Below the pieces are notes generated by a model, which saw nothing but the letters and a program-made list of their open reading frames with translations, had not been told where the DNA came from and made no database searches. DNA of 28,667 nt, from NCBI GenBank assembly GCA_964385045.1, contig CAYLNM010000040.1:1-28667 (forward strand). The letters are read 5' to 3'. Numbering within the stretch: position 1 is the stretch's first letter; every line of letters starts with the position of its first letter. The position numbers and the translations under genes were made by a program. Positions 1 to 8,746 of this stretch are shown here, piece by piece. The DNA is from CAYLNM01 sp964385045. GTDB lineage: Bacteria > Planctomycetota > Phycisphaerae > Phycisphaerales > SM1A02.

Positions 1-2124
1 GGCAGCGGCCCCTGCGCCGCCGACCTCGACGGCGACGGCGCCGTCGCCTTCGCCGACCTCACCACGCTGCTCTCGGCCTGGGGCGCCTGCGACCCGGCGG
101 ACCCGTGTCCGGCCGATCTCGACGGCTCCGGCGACGTGGGGTTCCCCGACCTGCTCGCCCTGCTGGAGGCCTTCGACACGGCCTGCGGCGGCACGCCGAC
201 GGCGATGGAGCTCGCCGCCCGGCCGCTCGCGACGTTCCCGTTCGCGTCCCACGAGCGCACGTGGCTCGAGACCGACACCGACGCGGGACGCCTGGTGCTC
301 GCGGTCGACCCGTCGCGACCCGGCGCGGAGGCCGCGATCGGCGCGCCGGTGGACGTCTGGGTGGTGGAGGATCGCGACGCCGCGGGCTGGGAGGCGGACC
401 CGCAGCTCGTGGACGTCCGCGGGGCGGCCCAGACCGTGACCCTGCCGGGGCCCGGCCTCGCCGGGGCGATCGCGACGATCGACGGGCCGCTGCTCGGCGA
501 CCTCGGACTGAGCTTCGGGATCGCGTACGACCTGGTGGTGGACGTCGACCGCGACGGGGTGCTCGGCGACGGCGACCTGATCGACGGACTCGACGGCCCC
601 GGCCTCCACGTCGTCGGCGACACCACCGCCCCGGGCCCGCTCGAGATCGGGACCACGATCTACTCCAGCGGGCAGGCCTTCGGCGGGCACATCGTCCGCT
701 TCCCGCTCGAGGGTGGGCCGTACCCGCTCGTCGTGATCAGCCACGGCAACGGCCACTCGTACACCTGGTACCAGTGGCTGCAGGAGCACCTCGCCTCCTA
801 CGGCTACGTGGTCACGAGTCACCAGAACGAGACGCAGCCGGGAATCGAGACCGCGTCGACCACGACGCTGCTCAACACCGACTTCACCGTCGGCAACCGC
901 GACACGATCGCCAGCGGGGCCCTCGCGGGGAAGATCGACCCGAACGCGATCATCTGGATCGGCCACAGCCGCGGCGGCGAGGGCGTGGTGCGGGCCTACG
1001 ACCGCATCCGCGACGGGGACTTCGTCCCGACCTCGTTCGACCTCGAGGACGTGCGGCTGATCTCGAGCATCGCCCCGACCGACTTCCTCGGGGCCGGTCC
1101 GGCCACGCCGGGCCTCGCGACCTACCACCTCGTCTACGGGGCGGGCGACGGCGACGTGAGCGGCGCCCCGGACTGCGCGGTGTGCCAGTCCTACAGCCTC
1201 TTCGAGCGGGCGAGCGGCGAGCGCTACGCCACCTACCTCCACGGGGCGGACCACAACGACTTCAACTGCTGCGGCTTCAACGACTACTGCTTCCAGCAGC
1301 CCGGGTGCCCGCCGGCCCTCGGCCGCGACGCGGTACAGCAGATCGCCCGGGGCATGTACCTCGCCCTGCTCGAGCACGTCGTCCGCGGCCGCGAGCACGC
1401 GGGGGACTTCCTCGTGCGGCCGTGGGAGGAGCTGCGGCCGATCGGAGCTCCGGAGTCGACGGTGGTGCACGAGCTGCGCCGCGACCCGGCCGTGCCGGGC
1501 AGCGAGGCCTTCGTGATCGACGACTTCCAGACGCAGTCGTCCATCTCGACGTCCAGCAGCGGCGGGGCGGTCACCGGCGACGTCCTCGGCCGGCTCGAGG
1601 GACGCCTCGACGACAACAACGGCAGCTTCACCGCGCTCTCGAGCGATCCCTTCAACGGCATGACCCGTGGCCGGTCCAACGACCAGACGCGGGGCACCGT
1701 CTTCGAGTGGAACGCCCCCGCGTCGCTGCGCTTCGAGGTGGTGCCGGCGGGCCGCGACTTCACGGGGCGGACCTACCTCACGTGGCGGAGCGCGGTGTCG
1801 ACCCGCGATCCGCTCAACGACGGACCGGACGACGACCTCGACTACACGGTCACGCTGATCGACGAGGACGGCCGCGAGTCGGCGATCCGGCTGTCGACCT
1901 ACGGCGGAGGCGTGCAGCGGCCGTTTCCCCGACCGGGGGCCGGCTCCGGCGTGGGCTGGCAGAACGAGTTCGAGACGCACCGGCTCCGCATCGCCGACTT
2001 CGCCGCCGACGGGCGGGAGATCGACCTCGAGCGGGTGACGGCGGTGCGATTCGACTTCGGCGGTTCGGCGGGCGACGACGCCGGCCGCATCGGCTTCGAC
2101 GATCTCATGGTGACGGGCCGATGA
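1..2124 (+). CDS. Secreted alpha/beta hydrolase with dockerin-like repeats (5' end outside window)
   Basis: The frame is open from base 1, so the start lies upstream of the window. Residues 1-62 (numbered from base 1) are two dockerin-like calcium-binding repeats (DLDGDG / DLDGSG, each followed by a W or F and a Cys). A beta-rich linker with another Asp-rich loop near residues 180-196 follows. The catalytic part has the nucleophile elbow GHSRGG (Ser323), a likely acid at Asp383 (YGAGDGD) and a likely base at His418 (GADHND), as in alpha/beta hydrolases of the chlorophyllase / PAF-acetylhydrolase / dienelactone-hydrolase kind. A Cys-rich patch follows the His. The last 170 or so residues look like a beta-sandwich ending in FDDLMVTGR. 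An exported enzyme is inferred from the dockerin; the substrate is unknown. The GTG at 136 lies inside the second repeat and is not a credible start. Confidence 0.85.
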   Translation, partial: GSGPCAADLDGDGAVAFADLTTLLSAWGACDPADPCPADLDGSGDVGFPDLLALLEAFDTACGGTPTAMELAARPLATFPFASHERTWLETDTDAGRLVLAVDPSRPGAEAAIGAPVDVWVVEDRDAAGWEADPQLVDVRGAAQTVTLPGPGLAGAIATIDGPLLGDLGLSFGIAYDLVVDVDRDGVLGDGDLIDGLDGPGLHVVGDTTAPGPLEIGTTIYSSGQAFGGHIVRFPLEGGPYPLVVISHGNGHSYTWYQWLQEHLASYGYVVTSHQNETQPGIETASTTTLLNTDFTVGNRDTIASGALAGKIDPNAIIWIGHSRGGEGVVRAYDRIRDGDFVPTSFDLEDVRLISSIAPTDFLGAGPATPGLATYHLVYGAGDGDVSGAPDCAVCQSYSLFERASGERYATYLHGADHNDFNCCGFNDYCFQQPGCPPALGRDAVQQIARGMYLALLEHVVRGREHAGDFLVRPWEELRPIGAPESTVVHELRRDPAVPGSEAFVIDDFQTQSSISTSSSGGAVTGDVLGRLEGRLDDNNGSFTALSSDPFNGMTRGRSNDQTRGTVFEWNAPASLRFEVVPAGRDFTGRTYLTWRSAVSTRDPLNDGPDDDLDYTVTLIDEDGRESAIRLSTYGGGVQRPFPRPGAGSGVGWQNEFETHRLRIADFAADGREIDLERVTAVRFDFGGSAGDDAGRIGFDDLMVTGR

Positions 2125-2147
2125 ACCGGCCCGGAAGGAACGACGCG

Positions 2148-3032
2148 ATGACGGCATGGACGAACGGACGGACCTCTCGCGGCCCCCGGCGAGCGATCGG
2201 TGGATCCGCGGCGAGCGGACGGGCGGCGACCGGAGTCGCGGCGTGCGTGATCGCGCTGGCCGCGGCAGGGGCAGCCGGAGCGGCGGCGGGAGCGGCGACG
2301 GCGATGACGCCCGCGATCCCGGCCGGCGGCGAGGAGGTCCGCGCGGACGTGCCGGTCGTCCGCGGGGCGGCGGACGCCCCGCGGGACGGCGTGCGCGCCC
2401 TCGCCCCGCAGCCCGTCCGCGGACTGCTGGTGGCCCGGCCCTTCCGCCTCCAGACGCCGTTCCGCCACGCGTGGCGGGCCGAGCGGCCGGCGGTCGAGGC
2501 GGGATGGCTGCTGGTGCTCGAGGTGGACCCCGCGCTGGTGCGGCCGCGCCAGACCGCGATGCCGGTGCTCTACGCCGGTGACCAGACCGCGGCGCGGGTG
2601 AACGTCGGTCACGACAGCGGGCGGCTGGTGGTGATCGTGCCCGACGCCCCCGGCGAGGACGGCCGCCCCGCGACGCCGCTGGCCGAGCTGCCGATCTGGT
2701 TCGGCGACGCGGACCTGCCCGAGCGGGTGGACGCGGCCGACGTCGCCGCCGCCCGGCGGGCCGCCGCGGCGGCCGGTGTGCGTCCGCGGACGGAGGCCGA
2801 GCGCTCCGCGGCGATCGAGCGCGGGCGGGTCGGGGCGAGCCTCGACGAGGCGGGCGTGGCGGTGCACGCCGATCGGCTCGAGCTCATGCTCGCGGCGATG
2901 GACCTCGTCGAGACATGGGCGCCGGACGAGGCCGGGCTGGCCGAGGACTGGCGGCTCGCGGCCGAGGCGGCCCGGGCGGTGCAGGCCGAGAAGGGGCCCG
3001 CGGAGGCCGGCGGCGACGGCTCGTCCGGCTGA
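2148..3032 (+). CDS. Small exported protein of unknown function
   Basis: I do not recognise this 294-residue protein. The ATG at 2148 is chosen because GGAAGGA lies eight bases upstream; an alternative ATG at 2121 overlaps the previous stop as ATGA and would add nine residues. Residues 28-55 are an Ala/Gly-rich hydrophobic stretch after several Arg residues, consistent with a signal peptide or anchor. The middle (about residues 90-195) is beta-rich with an RPFRLQTPFRHAWRAE segment and ends in a conserved-looking PIWFGDADLPERVDAADV stretch. The C-terminal third is Ala/Glu/Arg-rich helix. It lies 23 bases behind the hydrolase on the same strand, so the two probably share a transcript. Export is inferred; no enzymatic motif is visible. 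Confidence 0.75.
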   Translation: MTAWTNGRTSRGPRRAIGGSAASGRAATGVAACVIALAAAGAAGAAAGAATAMTPAIPAGGEEVRADVPVVRGAADAPRDGVRALAPQPVRGLLVARPFRLQTPFRHAWRAERPAVEAGWLLVLEVDPALVRPRQTAMPVLYAGDQTAARVNVGHDSGRLVVIVPDAPGEDGRPATPLAELPIWFGDADLPERVDAADVAAARRAAAAAGVRPRTEAERSAAIERGRVGASLDEAGVAVHADRLELMLAAMDLVETWAPDEAGLAEDWRLAAEAARAVQAEKGPAEAGGDGSSG

Positions 3033-3155
3033 TCGCCGGGCCCCGCCCTCCGGCCGCTCACGCGGGCCTGCACGCGGCGGCATCGGTGGCACTGCCGTTG
3101 CCCGCCGCCGCGCGTCGTTCGCCGCCGCCCGCCGCCCACCGCTCGACGCCGCGCG

Positions 3156-6100
3156 TCAGTCGCGGCGGGCCGACGGGGCCAGGACCTGCTCGAGCCACGT
3201 CGTCACGTCCTCGAGCCGCACCGGCTTGTTGAACAGCGGCACCGAGCGGAGCTCCTCCGGCACGTCGCCCACGTCGTACCCCGAGAGGAACGCGCAGGGG
3301 ACGCCGTCGCCGACGAGTCGCCGGGCGAGGGGATACACCCGCTGCCCGTCGAGGTCCACGTCGAGCAGGGCCGCCGCGGGCGGTCGCCGATCGACGAGCG
3401 CGCGGGCCGCCTCCAGCGACCCGGCCGGTCCCTGCACGCGAAAGCCGCGGTCGGCCAGCGACCGGGCGAGGGTCGCGGCGATCGCGCCGGAGTCCTCGAC
3501 CAGGAGGACCTCCGTCCCGTCGGCGTCGTCGGATGACGGCGGGCGTCCCCGGGCGGGCGTCCCCGCCTCCCGCGGGAAGCGGAGCTCGGCCTCGAGCCCG
3601 GTCGGCGCGAACCGCACGTCGGCGGTCCCGCCGAGGTCGTACTCCACGAGCTGGCGGAACAGCCGGTGTCCGAAGCCCTCCGACGCCGGGGGCTCGACCG
3701 CCGGCCCGTCCTCCTCGGTCCAGAGAATCCGCACCCACGGCGCGTCGTCGGTCGGCTGCTCCAGATCCCACCGGATCCGCACCCGTCCGCCGGGGCGCGA
3801 CAGCGACCCGTACTTGACCGCGTTGGTCGCCAGCTCGTGCACCACCATGTGCAGGGCGAGGACGACCCGCGGCCGCAACGACACGTCCGGGCCGTCGAGC
3901 TCGACCTGCTCCGAGCCGGCCACGCGCGGCATCACCTCGGAGGTCAGGACCTCGCGGAGCGACGCCCCCCGCCACTCCGTCCGGGTGAGGATGCCGTGGG
4001 CCGCGCTCATCGCCCGAAGCCGGGCGCCGAACGACGCGAGGAACTCCTCCATCGACTCCGCGCCCCGGCTCGTGACCATCGCGATCGCCTCGATCGACGC
4101 CAGGGTGTTCTTGACGCGGTGGTTGAGCTCCGCCATGACGTTGCGGAGGTGCTCCTCGTCCCGCTTGCGGTCGGTGATGTCGGCCGCGATGCCGCAGACC
4201 GCGTAGGTCCGGCCCTGCCCGTCCACGAGCGGGAACTTGAGCGAGAGGAACGATCGCGTCTCGCCGTCGACCTCGACGGGCTCCTCGGTCCGGACGGCCC
4301 GGTCCGCCGTCCACGCCTCCCGGTCCCGCACGCGGTACGCCTCGGCCCGGGCCCGGGAGCCCGCGAAGTCCTCGTCGCGGCGGCCGATCACGTCCTCCAC
4401 GTCCACGCCGAGGATCTGCGCGTGGGCCCGGTTGCTGAGGACGAAGCGCCCCTCCGCGTCCTTGGCGAAGATCGCGACCGGGGCGTTGTCGAGGATCGAC
4501 TGCAGCTTCCGACGACCCGTCTCGATCTCCTGCTCGCGGGCCCGCTGCTCCGTCAGGTCGGTCATCGCCCCCACGACGCGAGTGGCGACGCCCGAGTCGT
4601 CGCGGGCGATGATCGCGCGATCCCAGATCGGGACGTGCCGCCCGTCCGCGTCGAGGAATCGGTACTCGGCCTGCCAGGACGACGCCCCGGTCGACAGCGC
4701 CGTGCGCAGCGAGCGGATGATCTCGTCGCGATCCTCCTCGTGGATCCGCTCGGTCCACCAGCGCCACGAGTCGTCCGTGTCGCGGGGGCGACCGAATCGG
4801 CGGGCGTAGGCGTCGTTCCACCAGACCCGGTCCGCCACGAGGTCGAAGTCCCACAGGGCGTCCTCGGTCGCCTCGGACGCGAGCCTGAGCCGCTCCTCGC
4901 CGATGGCGAGCTGCCGCTCGACCGCCAGCCGCTGCCCGGTGCCGGAGAGGACGTTGGCGATCTGCTGGAGGAAGGCGGCGTGCTGGGGGCCGAAGGCCTC
5001 GGGCTCCTCGGCGTGCACCATCAGGACGCCGTTGCTCCGGCCGTCGCGGCCGTGGACCGCGACCGCGATCGCGCTCCGCACGCCGCGCTCCCGCAGCGCG
5101 TCGATCGCGGTGAACCGGGTCTCGCGCTCGTGGTCGGCCACCACGACCGGTCCCGGGTGACGCAACGCGTGGCCGGGCTCGGTCGACGGGGCGTCCGGGG
5201 CGACCACCGAGCCGACGAGGGCCTCGTCCCACCCGACCGCGGCGTCGAGCCGCATGCCCTCCGACGTGCGCTCGAGGATGGCGACGTACGGGCTGCCGAT
5301 GGCGTCGGCGACCAGCCGGACCGCGTAGCGGCCGAGCTCCCCGGGGTCGTGCATGCGGAGGGCGCGCAGGCCGAGACCGGCGACCGCGGCCTGCTGCTGC
5401 CGCTCCCCGGCGAGGGCCGCGGTGAGCCGCTTGAGCCGCGTGACCTGCGAGAAGGTGATGACCACGCCGGCGATCCGGTCGTCGCTCGTCCGGTAGGGGA
5501 GGATCCGCCGGAGGTACCACTCGCCGTCCTCCTCGCGGATCTCCTTCTCCACCGGGGCGAGCCCCTCCATGACCGCGCGGGCATCCTCGAGCATCGTCTC
5601 GTCGGAGGCGGCCCACGAGAGATCGTGGATCGGGCGCCCGACGTCGGTCTCGATCACGTTCAGGATCCGGTACGCCTCCGGGGTGTACCGGCGGATGCGG
5701 AACGCGCGATCGAGGAACACCGCGGGCAGCCGGGTGCTGTTGAGCAGGTTCGTGACGTCCTCGTTCGCCTCCTGGACCTCGTCGATCTTCTCCTTGAGCT
5801 GGGCGTTGACGGTGGTGAGCTCCTCGTTGACGCTCCGCAGCTCCTCGGACTGGGTCTCGAGCTCCTCGTTCGTGGACTGCAGCTCCTCGTTCATCGTCAT
5901 CGCCTCCTCGTTGGAGGCACGGAGCTGCTCGTTGGCCCGCTCGAGCTCCTCCACCGTGGAGCGGAGGTCGTCCCGGAGGGCCTGCACCTCGCGGTCGAGC
6001 TCGGCGTCGATCGCGTCGGGGCCGGGCTCGGCGTCCTGGTCGCCCGCGGCGTCCTCGAGGTGGAAGCTGACGACGAGCAGATCCTCCCCGAGCTCGCGCG

Positions 6101-8006
6101 ACGTGCACGGCGAGACGTCGACGCGGTAGAGCCGAGATGCTCCGTCTCGCCCGGTGATGCGGCCGGTGGTCGACACCGTCTCGCGTCCGCGGCTCGCGCG
6201 GTACACCGCGGCCCGCACCCGGGTGCGAGCCTCGTCGCGCAGCATGTCGAGCAGCGGCAGCGTGCCGAGGCCCTGCGGCAGGTCGAGCACGTCGATGAGA
6301 TCGCCCTGCACGTACAGGATCTCGTACCGGTCGTTGACGAGGACGCTCGGCGGCATCGAGGCGTCCGCGACCGCCCGCAGCGCGGCGAGCTCGTCGATCT
6401 CCGCGGACGACGGCGTCGGCCGTCCGCCCACGCTCACGGGGCGAAGGGGTCGGCCGGTACGGGGGGCGAGCAGCGGCCGGCGGTAGGGCCCGTGGTGGCC
6501 GTCGAGCCGCTGGAACAGCCGCCACGTCGGGTCGATCACCCGGAAGGAGCGTGCGGAGTGACCGAGCGACTCGGACGGTCCGAGCAGCAGGTAGCCATGG
6601 GGCCGCAGCGCGAAGTGGAACGAGGCGAGTGCCGTCTCCTGGGCCTGCTTGCGGAGGTAGATGAGCAGGTTGCGACAGCTCACGAGGTCCAGTCGCGAGA
6701 AGGGCGGGTCGGCGAGCACGTCGTGGCACGCGAACGACACGATGTCCCGGACCTCGGGGGCGACCCGCCCCAGTCCCGACGCATCGACGGTCCGGAACCA
6801 GCGATCCCGGCGATCCTCGTCGAGCCCGGTGAACGCGGACTCGGGGAACGCGGCATCGCGGGCCGTGGCGATCGCGTCCTCGTCCACGTCGGAGGCGAAG
6901 ACGTGGACCGGGATCCCGGGATCGTCCGAGCGCGACTCGCGCTCCTCGAGCAGAAGCATGGCGACGGTGAAGGCCTCCTCGCCGGTCGCGCAGCCCGGGA
7001 CCCACGCGCGGACCGTCCGATCCTCCTCGTCCCGCCGGGCGGCCGCCTCGAAGATCGCCGGCACCGCGACGCGGCGGAGCGCCTCGAACGCCTGGGGATC
7101 GCGGAAGAACTCGGTCACGTTGATGTGCATGTCCCGGGCGAGCTGTCGCAACTCGCTCCGGTCCGCACGCAGTCGCTCGACGTAGTCCGCCAGCTCCGTG
7201 TCGTGGACCAGTCCCATGCGGCGGCACACCCGGCGGTAGAGCGTCGACTCCTTGTAGACCGAGAGGTCGAGCCCCAGGCTCTCGCGAAGGAGGTCGAGCA
7301 CCTGCTCGAGCAGGGTGGAGGCGGGCTGGGCCCGGTCCTCCGCGGGGGTCGAGCCGACGGCCGGGCGGGTCTCGGCGTCGTCGCCGGCGCCGGTCCGGTC
7401 GGCCGCGGCCGGCTCCGAACCGGCGACGTACGGGTGACGGATGAAGTCCGCGATCGCCGCCGGCATCTCGTCCGGTCGCAGCACGAAGTCCGCCACCCGG
7501 GCGGCGATCGCGCTCCTCGGCATCGCCGGGTAGGCCGCCGAGGCGGGATCCTGCGCGATCGTCAGTCCGCCCGCCGCCTTGATCGCCCGGAGCCCGAGGG
7601 TGCCGTCGGAGCCCGTGCCACTGAGGACCACGCCGACCGCGCCCCGCCCTCGGGCGCCGGCGAGCGACCGGAACAGCTGGTCGATCGACGTCGCGCCCCC
7701 GCGACGGGTCGGTCGCTCGACCAGGGCCAGCCGGCCCTGGTCCACCGTCATCTCCCGATTGGGCGGGATGACGTAGACGTGGTCGGGCCGGATCAGCCCC
7801 CCTTGGGTCGCTTCGCGGACCGGCATGGACGTGCGCCGATCGAGGAGCCCCGCCATCGCGCTCTCGTGCGTGGGGTCGAGGTGCTGCACGAGCACCCAGG
7901 CCACGCCGAGGCTCCGGGGCACGGCCCGCATCAGGTGCTCGAACGCCTCGAGCCCGCCGGCCGACGCGCCGACCGCGACCACGATGGGCGAGGCGTGGTG
8001 CGTCAT
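3156..8006 (-). CDS. CheB-CheR-PAS-GAF-PAS-PAS-HWE histidine kinase-receiver fusion
   Basis: This 1616-residue soluble signalling protein begins at ATG 8006, overlapping the preceding receiver gene by ATGA. Domains in order: CheB methylesterase (about 5-190; Ser15 in GASAGG, His42 in QHLDPTH, Asp134 in GTGSDG); CheR methyltransferase (about 230-500; NVTEFFRD, SAM motif GCATGEE at 338-344, CRNLLIYL); a PAS-like unit and a Glu/Asn-rich coiled coil (about 670-755) leading into a second PAS (755-860); GAF (about 880-1020); PAS (1040-1155); PAS (1165-1280); an HWE/HisKA_2 kinase with H-box His1296 (NHRVKN), N-box HELATNAVKYG at 1390-1400, W1429-T-E1431 and G-box GFGHRLF; and a C-terminal receiver with Asp1549 and Lys1594. 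The family reads sensory input and phosphorylates receivers. No chemoreceptor or flagellar gene is nearby, so a non-motility role is likely but inferred. CheB lacks its own receiver. Confidence 0.93.
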   Translation of the reverse strand: MTHHASPIVVAVGASAGGLEAFEHLMRAVPRSLGVAWVLVQHLDPTHESAMAGLLDRRTSMPVREATQGGLIRPDHVYVIPPNREMTVDQGRLALVERPTRRGGATSIDQLFRSLAGARGRGAVGVVLSGTGSDGTLGLRAIKAAGGLTIAQDPASAAYPAMPRSAIAARVADFVLRPDEMPAAIADFIRHPYVAGSEPAAADRTGAGDDAETRPAVGSTPAEDRAQPASTLLEQVLDLLRESLGLDLSVYKESTLYRRVCRRMGLVHDTELADYVERLRADRSELRQLARDMHINVTEFFRDPQAFEALRRVAVPAIFEAAARRDEEDRTVRAWVPGCATGEEAFTVAMLLLEERESRSDDPGIPVHVFASDVDEDAIATARDAAFPESAFTGLDEDRRDRWFRTVDASGLGRVAPEVRDIVSFACHDVLADPPFSRLDLVSCRNLLIYLRKQAQETALASFHFALRPHGYLLLGPSESLGHSARSFRVIDPTWRLFQRLDGHHGPYRRPLLAPRTGRPLRPVSVGGRPTPSSAEIDELAALRAVADASMPPSVLVNDRYEILYVQGDLIDVLDLPQGLGTLPLLDMLRDEARTRVRAAVYRASRGRETVSTTGRITGRDGASRLYRVDVSPCTSRELGEDLLVVSFHLEDAAGDQDAEPGPDAIDAELDREVQALRDDLRSTVEELERANEQLRASNEEAMTMNEELQSTNEELETQSEELRSVNEELTTVNAQLKEKIDEVQEANEDVTNLLNSTRLPAVFLDRAFRIRRYTPEAYRILNVIETDVGRPIHDLSWAASDETMLEDARAVMEGLAPVEKEIREEDGEWYLRRILPYRTSDDRIAGVVITFSQVTRLKRLTAALAGERQQQAAVAGLGLRALRMHDPGELGRYAVRLVADAIGSPYVAILERTSEGMRLDAAVGWDEALVGSVVAPDAPSTEPGHALRHPGPVVVADHERETRFTAIDALRERGVRSAIAVAVHGRDGRSNGVLMVHAEEPEAFGPQHAAFLQQIANVLSGTGQRLAVERQLAIGEERLRLASEATEDALWDFDLVADRVWWNDAYARRFGRPRDTDDSWRWWTERIHEEDRDEIIRSLRTALSTGASSWQAEYRFLDADGRHVPIWDRAIIARDDSGVATRVVGAMTDLTEQRAREQEIETGRRKLQSILDNAPVAIFAKDAEGRFVLSNRAHAQILGVDVEDVIGRRDEDFAGSRARAEAYRVRDREAWTADRAVRTEEPVEVDGETRSFLSLKFPLVDGQGRTYAVCGIAADITDRKRDEEHLRNVMAELNHRVKNTLASIEAIAMVTSRGAESMEEFLASFGARLRAMSAAHGILTRTEWRGASLREVLTSEVMPRVAGSEQVELDGPDVSLRPRVVLALHMVVHELATNAVKYGSLSRPGGRVRIRWDLEQPTDDAPWVRILWTEEDGPAVEPPASEGFGHRLFRQLVEYDLGGTADVRFAPTGLEAELRFPREAGTPARGRPPSSDDADGTEVLLVEDSGAIAATLARSLADRGFRVQGPAGSLEAARALVDRRPPAAALLDVDLDGQRVYPLARRLVGDGVPCAFLSGYDVGDVPEELRSVPLFNKPVRLEDVTTWLEQVLAPSARRD

Positions 8007-8422
8007 CGTCCCGGGCCTCGGGATCCCTCGTGCGCGTCGACCGCCGCCCGCTCCGATGATCCCTCCGGCGCCGGGCGTCGCGCGAGCAGCCGGCGGATCG
8101 CGGCGTCGGCGCTCATCTTGTCGATCCAGGTCACCGTCCCGGCGAAGCCGGTGGCGTCGCTCGGGCGTGGATGAGCCGAGAGGATCGCACACGACACCCC
8201 GGCCCCCGCAAGACGCTCGGCGAGCTCGAGCCCGCTGCCGTCGGGAAGGCTGACGTCGACGAGCGCGAGGTCGACGTGCTCGGCGCGGGCCAGCGCCTCG
8301 GCGGCGCTCACCGTCGGGGCCGGGCCGACCACGTGGCAGTCGAGCTCCTCGAGGAGCTCGACGGTGGCCATGGCGACCATGGCGTGGTCCTCGACGAGCA
8401 TGACGCGGGGCGGGCGTGGCAT
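8003..8422 (-). CDS. Single-domain response regulator (receiver only)
   Basis: A 139-residue CheY-like receiver with no output domain. The acidic pair is Glu11-Asp12 (VEDHAM), the phospho-acceptor is Asp56 (ALVDVSLPDG), the switch Ser is Ser82 (ILSAHP) and the conserved Lys is Lys102 (DKMS). The last 25 or so residues are a charged tail. Its stop overlaps the start of the large CheB-CheR-kinase gene by ATGA, so the two are translationally coupled and the receiver is a likely substrate or phosphate sink of that kinase. It resembles the kinase's own C-terminal receiver (VEDxxxxA, L-x-D-V-x-L, GPA/GPAPT after strand 2), so it may derive from it. Start chosen at the only ATG just before the receiver fold; no strong ribosome binding site is seen. 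Confidence 0.88.
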   Translation of the reverse strand: MPRPPRVMLVEDHAMVAMATVELLEELDCHVVGPAPTVSAAEALARAEHVDLALVDVSLPDGSGLELAERLAGAGVSCAILSAHPRPSDATGFAGTVTWIDKMSADAAIRRLLARRPAPEGSSERAAVDAHEGSRGPGR

Positions 8423-8746
8423 CGGGCGGAGCTCGCGACGGGCGGCGGCGGCCCCCGGACTCGGCGGCGCGCCGGCACGAAACGCCGTAGACCATACCGC
8501 GGGCGGGAAGGCGGAGGGGAGCGCGCGGTGACGCCGGCGGGACGGGCTCGCGCGACGTCCGCCCGGGCGGTGCGAGCGGACCGCGGGATGGACGCCGCCC
8601 GGCCGGCCCGCGAGCGGGCGGGCGACGGTGCGCGGCCACCGCGAGCCGGCCGCGGGACGTGCTACCCTCCGCCCCCGGTCCCGACCGAACCCCTCGGGGG
8701 TGCGGATCGGGGGATCCCCCATCGACACGCCACGGAGCTGCCCGCG
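8423..8746. other. Divergent intergenic region between receiver gene and fahA
   Basis: 324 bases with no credible gene. Toward the minus strand a weak -10-like TATGGT (8492-8497) lies about 70 bases before the receiver start, without a clear -35. Toward fahA, TACCCT near 8662 is a weak -10 candidate. The last 60 bases before fahA carry two small G/C inverted repeats (ACCCC-TC-GGGGT near 8689-8702 and the palindrome at 8709-8720) and a GGAG ribosome binding site at 8734-8737. Confidence 0.5.
8709..8720. repeat. Perfect 12-bp palindrome in fahA leader
   Basis: GGGGGATCCCCC lies 14 bases before the GGAG ribosome binding site and 26 bases before the fahA start. It could be an operator half-site pair or a short mRNA hairpin. 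With this base composition chance is also possible. Confidence 0.4.

Noticed and set aside
136..138. GTG as start of the hydrolase
   Set aside because: It falls in the middle of the second dockerin-like repeat; the frame is open to base 1 with a clear first repeat.
3033..3155. Terminator between the convergent genes at 3032 and 3156
   Set aside because: Only a bulged 6-bp stem (3052-3068) and one long-loop stem; too weak to list as a feature.
3058..7227. 1389-codon minus-strand frame inside the kinase gene
   Set aside because: Arg/Pro/Gly-rich out-of-frame shadow of the same strand.
3666..8174. 1502-codon plus-strand frame opposite the CheB-CheR-kinase gene
   Set aside because: Mirror frame of a well-supported gene with intact catalytic motifs; the product shows no domain.
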